Part shown: positions 49,542 to 59,880 of the stretch, piece by piece
How the letters are laid out: each line of letters begins with the position of its first letter
How positions within the stretch are numbered: position 1 is the stretch's first letter
DNA from: Carallia brachiata
Taxonomy: Eukaryota; Streptophyta; Magnoliopsida; Malpighiales; Rhizophoraceae
Direction of reading: 5' to 3'
Length of the DNA: 64,000 bases
Assembly (NCBI GenBank): GCA_021464245.1
Contig: JADCRB010000002.1
Location: forward strand, 2,285,073 to 2,349,072
Program-made: the position numbers and the translations under genes
Notes under the pieces: generated by a model
The model's database searches: none
What the model was told of the DNA's origin: nothing
What the model saw: the letters and a program-made list of their open reading frames with translations, nothing else

Positions 49542-49649
49542 TTTACAGGCGGACCTGAAATGATAAATACAAATTCATCAATTAGATTTGGTCAAGACGA
49601 AAAGAAAAGAAAATGAGGGAAATATTAGAGAGGGAGAAGAATGCATGCA

Positions 49650-49850
49650 TTTATGGGGAGCTCCCTTCAATCCAAAAAAGGAAATGAGAAGGCAAGCACG
49701 TCTCCCCAGTTCATGCAAACCCTTGGGCTGCCCGCTGCTGCCAATCTCTGTTTTATAGTGCGCAACCCAGAGGCATCCATGAGCCAGCAGACGGGCTGTA
49801 AAATGCTCTCTTTTTGCCTCATATTGGACCAAAGAGAGCTCCCTTAATTA
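49650..49850 (-). ncRNA. MIR159: MIR159 precursor hairpin
   Basis: On the minus strand the 3' arm contains a 21-nt sequence (49676-49656) that starts TTTGGATTGAAGGGAGCTC, identical to miR159 over these 19 nt; the last two bases are CC, a known kind of family variation. The 5' arm (49845-49823, AAGGGAGCTCTCTTTGGTCC) pairs with it over about 21 nt with few mismatches. The arms are about 150 nt apart and the long stem contains GCTGCTGGCTCATGGATGCC, like other miR159 precursors. miR159 guides cleavage of GAMYB-type MYB mRNAs (MYB33/MYB65 class). Mature position on the 3' arm of a long stem is diagnostic of the miR159/319 group; TTTGGATT favours miR159. The open frame at 49578-49832 is a shadow of this RNA gene. 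Confidence 0.88.
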
Positions 49851-52441
49851 TTTTGTAAACCATTCTCTTATACAGCTAATTAGTCCTAATAAACCAACAG
49901 GCAACAGAATATATATAATTAGCTAGCTTCAAGCTATCAATAAAGGAAGCAAGACCCTTCTACCAAAACAAACAATGTTGCTTTGAAAGTTTATGCATTT
50001 TGACAAAAGAATTAAGAACCCCTTAGAGGCTATACAATAGTAGGAATGGTGTAGAAGAAAAGCTGGGACTATGAGTGAATGTATAAGTGGCTTTATATTA
50101 TATCACCTTTTAACCCTAGATGGGGAAACCAAGGGCCGGTGGATTGGATTCTGAGAAATAAATAACAGCATTAAATTGGGGGTTGAAGAAGATCCGCGGA
50201 AACAGATTTTCTCTTAGAACTTGAGATATCAACAAGGGGAAAAGGACGCAAGCAATGATTTTCAAATTTCTCATAATTAAATTATATCATACAGAAGTTG
50301 GCTTTTTTGGGAAACAACAATAATTACTGGAGGGTCGCTGGCATCCTGATTTCTTATTTGAAAAATTCGTTAACACTAAATAGAACACGTAACATATATG
50401 TAATTTATATGCGTTGATATATGAACTATTAGATTGTAATTAAAAAAATGATTTCTTCATTTAATTAATTTAAAAATATTAATTATATAGATCGTTGAAT
50501 AATTAAATTTATAAAAAATAAAAAATAAATTAATTATTAAATATTATTAAATGAGTTATATTATTGGTTATAACTATTTATTTAACGCCTGTGGTGTTAC
50601 TAATAAAAAAGACTACTTTTCCTTTTCACGACACTTGGGCGATGTAGGCCATATGCAACGTGGGGGAAGAAAACTAACACAAAAACCAGTTCCTCAGATA
50701 GACAAATGCCATTCCGATTGCTAAAGGTAGCATCTCTTCTTAGAGTGTATGAACAACTATTTCTGGGCATTTCACATCGATTTGTTCAGCACAGCCAAGA
50801 AACAAAAGGCTACATTACCAGGGAAAAACAAGTCCCTTTTTGGTCATCAAAGTAGGAAAAAGAAAAAGTCAAATACATGAATACAAAGGCAATTAGTTTG
50901 GTGCTTTTCATGAAGAAATCTCAGAATTTTTAATATGATGCGCTGCGATTTTCGTGTGCATATTTGAAGAATGTTCCGAAACTTCAAAAACACTGCGAAT
51001 TGATAAAATATTCCAATATATCAGATTCCACTATGATTAATCATACTTGATCCTATCTAATAATAATATTCGTCCTTTATAGACTGGTCGACAATAAGTC
51101 ATTGGTAAGCTAATTGGCCATAAATAAATTGTCATTCTGTTCCGCATTGCTATTTTTCCTTTTTTTTTTTTGTGTTATTTACAAATATGTGTCTTCGCAG
51201 ACTTCACTTACTAGCATACTATGAACTTTTTGTTTGGTTTAATTTTTGTTCTCTATAAAAGAAATTGTTTGAAATGTGTCCTTCTATGTTTGGTGTACTC
51301 AAAGTGCGTTCAAGATGTGCCCAATATTTTTCTTTTTACTTTTTTTTTAATCTGACAGAGAAGTTTTATCATGTCAGGTGCATATTGGTCTCAAATATGT
51401 GTCCGACGCGGCATATCCCTTGAAGGGATATGTCTGTGCTTAAGAGCTTGATAGGGATGACAATCAGACCCCTGTCCGTGGTTATTCGCCCAGCAAGATC
51501 AAGTAGACATTTTTGAATTAAGCGGGGGCAGGGAGAACGGTGTTTGAAGTGCAACTGGGGCTGTCTTTGTTTTATTGAAGTGTAGCTGTAGGCAAGAGTA
51601 GTAGTTGAGAGAATCACAAATGGCAATGGAACATTTCCTTGAGGAGAACTTTGATTGGGAAAAGGCACAATACATGGGAGCCCTTGATGGATGTTTTGGT
51701 TGCGGTAGTTGTTGCAAGGGACGGAATTGAGAGGTTGGTGTATAAGTATGAGTTTTAGGGACTATTTTGTTTTTTTTTAAAAAAAACTTTTTTTTGAAGA
51801 AAAGATTTAGGAAACCATTAAACTAAGATTGCATTTGGTTTAATATTTCGGTGTTATAGTTTACAAGTCAACTATCAATATGAGTCTTATAGGTGTTTCG
51901 CAAAAATTTTTTATGCTATTATTCAGGTATGCTAATTTTTTTTTATATAACTACTCTCTAACAACACATCGTGGAAATGTAGTCAAGAGGTTTAAGGTAT
52001 TGTTCACTTCCTAATATTTAAAAATAATTTATATCAATACATTATCCAAAAAAATAATGTTTATACTATAATATTTTTTTTACTTAACATGAGCATTTTT
52101 TAATATGTCTCTATATCAAGAATCAATAATATTTATATAAACATGACATCTTCATTTTTCAATAACTCTTAAATAATATTTTTTACTTCAGTTTTTTCAT
52201 TAATATTACCGCTTATAAAAAATATCTCACACATCATATTTCCATTTTTTTAGTATCCGATGAAAATTATTTTTTTAAAAATTTAAACTAAGTGAATTTT
52301 TTTTTTATTAATTCTAAAATATTTATTTTTAAAATTTCCAATTGTAAAAACTAAAAATATTTTTATAATATGATATATTGACACAAATTAAACATCTAAA
52401 TTAGTCCTTTCATTATTTAAAAGTAATAACATATACAAAAC
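49851..52441. other. Intergenic DNA, MIR159 upstream side and unresolved sequence
   Basis: The MIR159 promoter should lie at the left end on the minus strand; TATAATATAAAG near 50100-50090 is a possible TATA box. At 51370-51720 the sequence is less AT-rich and open in more than one frame on both strands, but I recognise no domain. The rest is AT-rich without bounded repeats. Confidence 0.4.
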
Positions 52442-52458
52442 CAACCAAATATTTTATT

Positions 52459-53292
52459 TATTTTTTGAGGAAATAGAAATCATTATATTAATATCGTACG
52501 AAACTGTACACAAATCTGACGCAAAGGTATCGGAAAGGCCTGCAAAGAGCAGGGGTACAATAGGACTTGCACAAAATAAGACAAAACAACCCGTACAAAG
52601 TAGGAATACGATGCATCCATAAAGACCTACACATGATGTGGCCATTGAGACCACTTACTAGTTGGGCACACAGCCCATTTTGACAATTATGAGTACAACC
52701 TGAACTGCACTTCTGTGGATTTGTGACCAGAATCGACCGGATATGCTTAAGAATGATTTCCCAAAAACTGATCATCCAATGCAAGATAATTTAGCAGTAG
52801 CCTTCCCCATCGAATCTGGTGGTGGTTTTGGTGTTGATGTCGGAGAGGGACAACGGTGGCAGAGTCATGGGGGGTGGTGGAGGCGGCCCCAGTAGCAAAG
52901 GGGGCTCTACAATAGCCACAGGACAAGCGATGATGGGGGATGCCGGCGAAAACGACGCAGAAACAGTAAAAATAGTAGCAAATGGTAAAGGGACCTAGAT
53001 TGAATGCTGGGGAAGTTGTGGGTGGCTTTATTGAGGTTGGATCTACAAATATGCAAAATAAAACAAAGTAACAAAAAATACCCCAAAAAAGTGGTCGAAG
53101 AAAGAGAAAGAGGAAGGAAAGGGATGGAGGAGATGAAGAAAAAAAGCAAAATGGAGGGGAAGAGGAAAAACAAAAGGGGGGAGAGGGGCAAGATGGCTGG
53201 CTGACGACCAAGGGTGGGGGAAGGGGGGCTGTGGGCAGGGAGAGAATTTTAGAGAGAGGAGGGAAAGAGAGAGAGAGAGAGAGAGTTAGAGA
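52459..53292 (-). mobile_element. Non-LTR retroposon, copy C of the unclassified family
   Basis: Perfect 17-bp target duplication CAACCAAATATTTTATT (52442-52458 and 53293-53309). Read on the minus strand it begins with CT-repeats and a C/T-rich leader, then CTCAATAAAGCCACCCACAA and CCAGCATTCAATCTAGG, aligned with copies A and B; then TTTTGGGAAATCATT, TGTCAAAATGGGC, and ends TTAATATAATG ... CCTCAAAAAATA as a degenerate tail. Overlapping open frames (up to 182 codons at 52747-53295) are Pro/Ser/Phe-rich without a recognisable domain, and no reverse transcriptase motif is present. Confidence 0.7.
53266..53285. repeat. GA microsatellite at the 5' end of retroposon copy C
   Basis: About ten GA units; on the element's sense strand this is a CT-rich 5' leader. 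Copies A and B also have pyrimidine-rich leaders but no pure repeat. Confidence 0.8.
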
Positions 53293-53789
53293 CAACCAAA
53301 TATTTTATTAGGTTTTAAATAATTATCAACAACAATCAGAAATCAATAAAAAACAATAGCAATCAACAATAGTAAAAAGTTAAAAATATTAAATAATTAC
53401 AAGAAACGAGGTTTAATTCATTCCCTTTGTAAATTGCATAGGGTCTCAATCATTCCCCCCACATCCAAGGTTTTTTTTTTTTTTTTGGATGTTGGCAAGA
53501 TTTAGTGAGGGTATTAATCTATTTCTGGCAACTTATTGCCAGATGAAGAGACTAGATATGGGGCCCTGGAAATGGAATTCTGTGTATTTGTATCATAATC
53601 GTATGATGTAATTAGGGGCTGCACAAGGAGCGTCACTCTTTTGCAATTCAGTTGGCCAAAAATGGGAGATGGGCGTATACAAGGACCTTGTTGCGTGGAT
53701 TTTATAGAACAATAGTGGGGAACGAGAATTATTATTATTATTTTTTGGTCAAAAGGAGGGTAGACCCCATTAATTAGGAAGTGAGGTTT

Positions 53790-54245
53790 ACATGTCAGTC
53801 AGAGTTGATAAGGAATATTGGCCTTCTGGGCCTCACATACCAATCCTTTTTATATGGGCCTATTTTAGTTTATACACATATCATAACCTTTCATGGGCCT
53901 TTTGGGCCTCATACTTGTATCCCAACACTATTAACCTCAAACACCTCTATCACTATAAATAGAAGGGCTTTGCCCTTGTTAAGGTAAACTCTTTGTTTTT
54001 AGGTTTTTTTTCCTAAAAAACCTCTTCATTCTTACTTCTCACTTGGATCACATGTTGACTTAAGCGTAGGAAGGGGCTTGCTGGGAACAAACTTCGACCC
54101 CTTATTAGTCATGTTCTATCTTGCTAGTGTTGGATCCTTCTTTAAGCCCAACTTGGCTTCATTTACCACAAGTCCTCTTCTTAAACTGGATTTGAGCTGA
54201 GTACAAGACCAACTCGGATGATCGTGAATCATCAAGAGTGTTGAT
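53790..54245 (+). repeat. Probable solo LTR of a Ty3/Gypsy-like element
   Basis: A less AT-rich segment with GGGCCT words, a TATAAATAGA promoter box near 53957 followed by an R/U5-like region, and GTTGACTTAAGCGTAGGAAGG, a variant of the 'gacttgagcgtcggag' word often found in plant Gypsy LTRs. No internal domain flanks it on either side. TG...CA ends and a 5-bp duplication could not be fixed. Confidence 0.45.
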
Positions 54246-54249
54246 ATCT

Positions 54250-55715
54250 GATATGATATAGTGACATATTAAAATTGGTTGTCAAGTAGTCTGTCTATGA
54301 GAGGTATTTTCCTATAGTATTTGAGATCTTGTCTGAGCTGCTAATATTAGGTAAAGTTGAGACATTCGTATCAATTTACCGTTCCTGGTTAACGGTAATA
54401 AATTTGGTTTTTTTTTTGTTTAACTTAACCACTATATATAAAATGCACCCTTTTTTGTTCAAATGTGGTTTGCTGTTCAGAAAAAAAAAATCAAAATTGG
54501 TTTGGTATGGTAAGATTACAAACAGATTAACATGGTTGTTGCTCACCCTTTCTAGCTCTGAGACAATATAAAAGGTAAATGTAGCATCACGTGACATCAT
54601 ATATCGACATCAACTATTGCAATGATTTTTGGAAAATTTTAATACGAATCAAAGGAGCAGGAAGTTGACAAGGCAATTAAAGACAAAGGAAACAATTTGG
54701 AATATTCTTGCTTTTTTATGATCTGTATTTTTTAAGGATATTCTTTCTTTTTCATAATCAATTGAGGAAAATTTTGTCAATTATAGACACTAATTAACAT
54801 GTTTCTTTTGGTGTCTAACAAACGAGTAAACTATTCCATTTCATTGATTTCCATTACCACACAATCAAATTGTGATTTAGCAACTAATGGCCTAATAACT
54901 ATTTTTTTGTACACGAAATGATGGCCAAGTGGGAGCAACCACTTCAAAGATTAGAGCACTATGAATTTTCTCATATACTAACAAGTGTCTTATCCAAATT
55001 TCAAACTTCTGCAAATCAACATAAATCTACTTAGGATTAGTCTGTTTATCAACTGAACTAACACTTATTGGTACTAATGTCCTGATAACTGCTTGTGAGA
55101 ATGATTAAAAATTAAGTAAGGTGCTACCATTTATTCAGTACACAAATTCTTTATACAAGTAGAGGCATAGTTGAAGAGGAGTATCCAGTAGACACGATGA
55201 GTGGTGAGAAAGCCATTGCTTGAAATGGAGAGCCCTCATCAGTGGTCCTGAGTGATCTTGTTCCCCTGTTGTCAAAACTAAATTGAGAGTATTAACACAA
55301 TTATTTTTTTTAAATAAATAAATAACTTTTGCTTCTTACACTGAAAGAATGCAATCCAGACATGCACTATAATCTTATTAATTTGGCTTTTCATGAACAC
55401 GAATATAACAAAATAGGATTCAAGCATCTTCATGTGGGGTTTCTCATTTTCTTTTACTCAAATATTAATTTTTTGTTCTAACTATCTTTAAGCAAACTAA
55501 AAAATATATATACAGAATTAATTCAAGATTAAAAGATAAGCAAGCATGTACAAAATAGCTTATGTCCATCAAATAAAAATCTCTTCTATAATTCCTGCAT
55601 ATAGTGAGAAAATTAAAGAAAATTTAAAAAAAAAACAAAAGAGCTCCCTTCACCCCAATACCAAAAAAATGAAAGTAAGTAGGTCTCTTAGGTCATACAA
55701 GCCCTTAGCCTATGC
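54250..55715. other. Intergenic DNA with one exon-like fragment
   Basis: Mostly AT-rich. On the minus strand at about 55262-55150 a possible acceptor (TTGACAACAG) opens a frame of some 38 codons (RGTRSLRTTDEGSPFQ then MAFSPLIVSTGYSSST) that ends in a stop; it reads like a terminal exon, but I cannot identify a protein or upstream exons. Confidence 0.35.
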
Positions 55716-56274
55716 ATCCCACCACATTATCATTTTATTTTCTAATCTTGCTTGCGTACCCATGGGTATCTATAAATTAGCAGCCATAACTAACTTTCAC
55801 CTCCTTTTAGTCATGGAGTTGAGGGAACCCCATTGGAGTCCGCATAAAAATCTCCTTATAATATCCATTCACAACTAATATTTAACTTAGTGAATATAAT
55901 TAAGTGGATAGCTATGAAAAAAGACTACGATTTTCTTTTTAGAAATAAATCAAAGTATATTGGATTAGATGTAAAAGGGAGAAACCAAATTGGAGGCCCA
56001 AAAAAAGGCCGACAGTTGTTAGCTTAGCCAATGAGAGAGATCTTTATATAAGCCAAAGGAATTTTTATCTATTTGATCTCAACCATTGAATATTGAAATA
56101 TATTTATTAAATGGAATGGCCATGGAATCTCATTGTCCAAAATTTCTTGGATGCCCAGCGAAATTAGTGCTGATCGGTGTCTTTTCTCTTGCTTTTGTAC
56201 CAACATTTTATTATTTGATGGTAGGATAGTTGATTATCTAAGGACATCATGAATAAACAATACTTTAAAATAAA

Positions 56275-56491
56275 GGAAAAAGTTTGGGATCCATACGTTA
56301 GTAGCCATACTTGGTATACATATTGTGACAGCCTTATTCATTTTTGCAATAAACTTGATAAAATATGATATAAGAAATTAACACGTTATTTTTTGTTGTA
56401 AAAACTATAAGTCTTGTTGCAGAAATAAACGAGCTCATCAGAATATGGATACCAAGTATGACTACCAACGTATGGATCCCAAACTGAACTC
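56275..56491. mobile_element. Mutator-like MITE with long inverted repeats
   Basis: Inverted repeats of about 45 bp: GTTTGGGATCCATACGTTAG on the left and, reverse-complemented, GTTTGGGATCCATACGTTGG on the right, continuing through ATACTTGGTAT. The 9-bp flanks TAAAATAAA (56266-56274, 56492-56500) are a perfect target duplication. The sister unit near 57720-57740 carries the uninterrupted site CTTTAAAATAAAATGAG. Length 217 bp, no coding capacity. Confidence 0.8.
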
Positions 56492-56873
56492 TAAAATAAA
56501 ATGAGTAAAAACATTCCTATAAAAAGATCATGCCTAGAATATACGAGGGTCTCATTTGGTGATTATTAGGTCTTAATGAGACTTGTGTTTTAATTTCCAT
56601 CATTTGGTTGGCAGATTTTCATCTTAACAGAAAACGATTATCCATTTTTTCTAATATAATGAATTACTGGACACTTAGTAATATAACAGACATGTTAGAT
56701 TGTAAAAGATATATTAATTTTTTTAAAAAAAGATAAACTGCAAATGTTGTTAGATAAACTGCATATTTCCTACGTATCCTTTTTGTATGTCCACGTAGTC
56801 AAGTTACAATTTTTTTTTTGGCTCTTAGTCAAGCTATAATTGTTTATGCATGACTATTAAACTAAAATCAATA

Positions 56874-58430
56874 CATGCTGATTATTAATTAAGTGAAATT
56901 TTAATGTTAATTTGTTACCCTTTTCTTTTAATTATTTTGGGAACTGTGGTCGTTGATGGCTTCTATAATCTAACTAATTTGTCATCCTTGTGGACTCATC
57001 GTGAGTCGTGACTTAATTCATGCCAGTTTAGTTTGTCATCACTTGCCAATTATTAATTACGTGAAAATTTAATGTTAATTTGTCACCCTTTCCTTTTAGA
57101 AAAATTCAATATTATTTTGAGAGCTGTGGTCGTTGATTGATTGCTTCTATACTCTAGCTAATTTGTCATCCTTGTGGACTCATCGTGAGTTGTGGGTCGT
57201 GAGTTGTGAGTCATTATTGAATTTGTTATGCTTGCTAATCTTGCGTGCGAACTCCTAACTTTCACCTCCTTTTAGTGATGGAGTTGAGGAGCGCCATTGG
57301 AGTCCTCATAAAAATCTTCTTATAATGTCCATTCACAACTAATATTTAACGTGGTGAATATAATTAAGTGGACAGTTACAACAGAAGACTACAATTTTTT
57401 TTTGGAAATAAATAAAAGCATACTGGATTGAATGCAAAAGGGAGAAACCAAATTGGAGGCCCAAAAAAAGGTAAGCAGTTTTAAGCGTAGCCGAGGAGAG
57501 AGATCTTTATATAGGCCAAAGAATTTTGACAATTTGATCTCAACCGTTGAATATTGAAACATATATATTAAAGAGAATGGCCATGGAATCTCATTGTCCA
57601 AAATTTCTTGGATTCCTAGCTAAAATAGTGCTGACCAGTGTCTTTTCTCTTGCTTTTGTACCAACATTTTATTATTTGATGGTAGGTAGTTTGATTACAT
57701 AAAGAAGATTATGAATAGGCAGTACTTTAAAATAAAATGAGTAAAAACATTGCTATAAAAAGATCATGCCTAGAATATACGAGGGTCCCATTTGGTGATT
57801 ATTAGGTCTTAATGGCACCCGTTGTGTTTCAATTTCCACCATTTGATTAGCAGATTTTCGTCTTAATAGAAAACGATTATCCACTTTTTCTAATATAATG
57901 GATTATTAAACACTCAGTAATATAACAGACATGTTAGATTGTAAAAGATATATTTAATTTTTTTTATAAAAAAGATAAACCGTGAGATATCGTTAGATAA
58001 CTACGTATTTCTTATGTATGCTTTCTTGTATGTACACGTAGTCAAGCTACAATTTTTTTTTTTGGTCTTAGTCAAACTATAAATTGTTTGTGCGTGACTA
58101 TTGAACCAAAATCATCACTTGCTGATTATTAATTACGTGAAATTTTAATGTTAATTTGTCACCCTTTCCTTTTAAGGAAGATTCAACATTATTTTTGGGA
58201 TTTGTGGTTGTTGATTGCTTTTATACTCTAGCTAATTTGTTATCCTTGTGGTCTCATCATGAGTCGTGACTTAATTGATACCGGTTTAATTTGTCATCAC
58301 TTATTGATTATTAATTACGTGAAATTTTAATATTAATTTGTCACCCTTTCTTTTTAAGAAAGATTCAACATTATTTCGAGGTTTGTGGTCGTTGATTGAT
58401 TGCTTCGACATTCTAGCTAATTTGTCATCC
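56874..58430. repeat. Subrepeats of about 170-190 bp inside the segmental array
   Basis: The module GATTATTAATTACGTGAAATT ... TTAATTTGTCACCC ... GTGGTCGTTGATTG ... GCTAATTTGTCATCCTTGTG ... CATCGTGAGTCGTGAC recurs at about 56874-57041, 57042-57235, 58110-58296 and 58297-58430. Two lie at the end of unit 1 and two at the end of unit 2, so the pair existed before the larger duplication. Confidence 0.65.
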
Positions 58431-58539
58431 TTGCTAATCCTGCATGCACACTCATTGGTATCCATGAACTAACAGCCATAGTCAACTTTCAACTCATTTT
58501 AGTGATGGAGTTGAGGAGCCCCGTTGGAGTCCTCATAAA

Positions 58540-58900
58540 TCTGTAAAGGATTCATTGATTGGAGTATTCAAAAGAAATTTGATGTATCAGAAAATAAAAT
58601 TTACAATTAAACCTAATTTTAGCATATCATTAGCAGATAAGAATAAAACAAGGTTTTAGTATTGTATCATAGATTACAAGGAATTGAAATGAAAGAAAAA
58701 GTTACAAGGAAAAATAGTATACGTATATACAGATAAACACCATATAGCCAACAAAAAGTTGGAAAGTTATGAAATTGAACCAATTTTTAGTAACTTATTA
58801 GAATATGTAGATGTTAGACAATTTAAGAAATTGACGTATCCTAAAAATTGGCAATGGAATTTCATAAAGTTAAAGATATTAAAAGTAGTAATAGGCAACC
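58540..58900 (+). pseudogene. Endogenous caulimovirid: movement-protein-like fragment
   Basis: Plus-strand frames, broken by stops and frameshifts, carry the word PNFSISLADKN and, about 200 bp later, TYPKNWQWNF, which resemble the end of the movement-protein domain and the following conserved segment of plant pararetrovirus (Caulimoviridae) polyproteins as I remember them. The N-terminal part of the domain is missing, because the segmental array directly abuts it. The copy is dead. Family-level assignment is fair; genus (Florendovirus/Petuvirus-like) is inference. Confidence 0.55.
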
Positions 58901-58949
58901 ACTACAAATAGAATGTAGAAGAGAGAGCATAAAAATAACTAAAAACCAC

Positions 58950-59345
58950 AATAAACACATTAGTAAATAATAATGGAAAACAATTTGAAATTAATGTAGA
59001 AATTGATAACAGAGAAATAAAAGCATTAGTAGATACCATAGCTACATCTTCACACATAAATAAGGAATTGGCTAGTACATACAAAATAAAGAAACTAGAA
59101 AAATCTTATAGATTTAGAAATTATCATGAGAATATTTTTCAAATAAATAAATACGTAAAAATACCTTTAATATTTAACAAAACTCAATTTTAGAAAGAAT
59201 TTTACATATGGAAGAACCTGACCAAATTGGTATAAAATTGTTGGGAACAGACGTTTTAGAATCTGTAAAACCATATAATATACAAAGCGATAAATTGACG
59301 ATTACAGTAACTAGAGAATCTTTAGACATAAAGAGAATATGATAC
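58950..59345 (+). pseudogene. Endogenous caulimovirid: first retropepsin-like segment
   Basis: An open stretch from about 58960 reads like an aspartic-protease fold: a beta-rich lead, REIKALVDTIATSSHIN (59011-59061) where a retropepsin has DTG-A, and, 200 bp later after frame breaks, LLGTDVLESV, like the second protease motif (hydrophobic-LG-D). The expected active-site Gly is replaced by Ile, so it is inactive as it stands. It lies between the movement-protein-like and canonical protease-like segments. Confidence 0.5.
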
Positions 59346-59375
59346 GAAAAATGGATAAGAATAATATATACATAT

Positions 59376-59880
59376 TAGTGAAATTGATATATGAAAACTA
59401 TAAGGTTAGAAATTATCATGCTTTATTTGATACTACTAGAGTAAGAATTAGTATTGCCTAAGATAATGTCTTACCCATGGAATATTGAAAGAAGGTAATA
59501 AAGTGAATATAAATGTATAATCATTTAATGGTGGAATTGTAAATTTGAAAAGATATGCAAAAAATGTAGAAATGCAAACAGGAAAATATGTACTGAAAGT
59601 ACCTGTGTTAATACAATTTAATTATATTAATATAAATGTATTATTAAGAAATAATTTTATAAATAATTACTACCTAATAACTATTAATCATCAGCATATA
59701 AAATTGACCACACTATGTAATTACAAAGCTCTTGCACTTAGAATCACCCAACCATTCATGAGATAAAACATACCACATGAGAAAATATCACTTGCAGCTA
59801 AGCGTGGTGAGGTACCAACCCAATTTTTACCAAATAAAGAACCAATATATGTGTTAGAAGAATTACTACATAAATTATAA
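59376..59880 (+). pseudogene. Endogenous caulimovirid: canonical aspartic-protease segment and tail
   Basis: Reads NYHALFDTTRVR (59410-59445) where caulimovirid proteases have HALFDTGA, then NVLPMEY, FNGGIVNLKRYAKNV and LLRNNFINNYYL, the layout of the viral protease before reverse transcriptase. The longest open piece is 59545-59766. The active-site Gly-Ala is changed and stops interrupt the frame. A further open stretch (59770-59880, SLAAKRGEVPTQFLP ... LEELLHKL) ends in a stop. Reverse transcriptase and RNase H do not follow. Confidence 0.6.

Larger units (their letters stand above)
55716..58550. repeat. Tandem segmental duplication (two units and a partial third)
   Basis: The block starting CTAATCTTGCTTGCG with CTTTCACCTCCTTTTAG, ATGGAGTTGAGG, CACAACTAATATTTAAC, GAAACCAAATTGGAGGCCC, GGCCATGGAATCTCATTGTCC and GATCATGCCTAGAATATACG occurs at about 55716-57240, again at about 57241-58440, and a third time in part at 58441-58545. 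Unit 1 is longer by an inserted MITE. The units are diverged by scattered substitutions. No coding capacity is evident; the 110-codon frame at 55546-55878 is not conserved in unit 2. Confidence 0.75.

Noticed and set aside
49578..49832. 84-codon minus-strand frame
   Set aside because: It coincides with the MIR159 stem-loop; the RNA gene explains the conservation.
51610..51730. Short plus-strand frame with GCFGCGSCCKG
   Set aside because: Fewer than 40 codons, no homologue recognised and no neighbouring exons; the Cys-rich end is probably chance.
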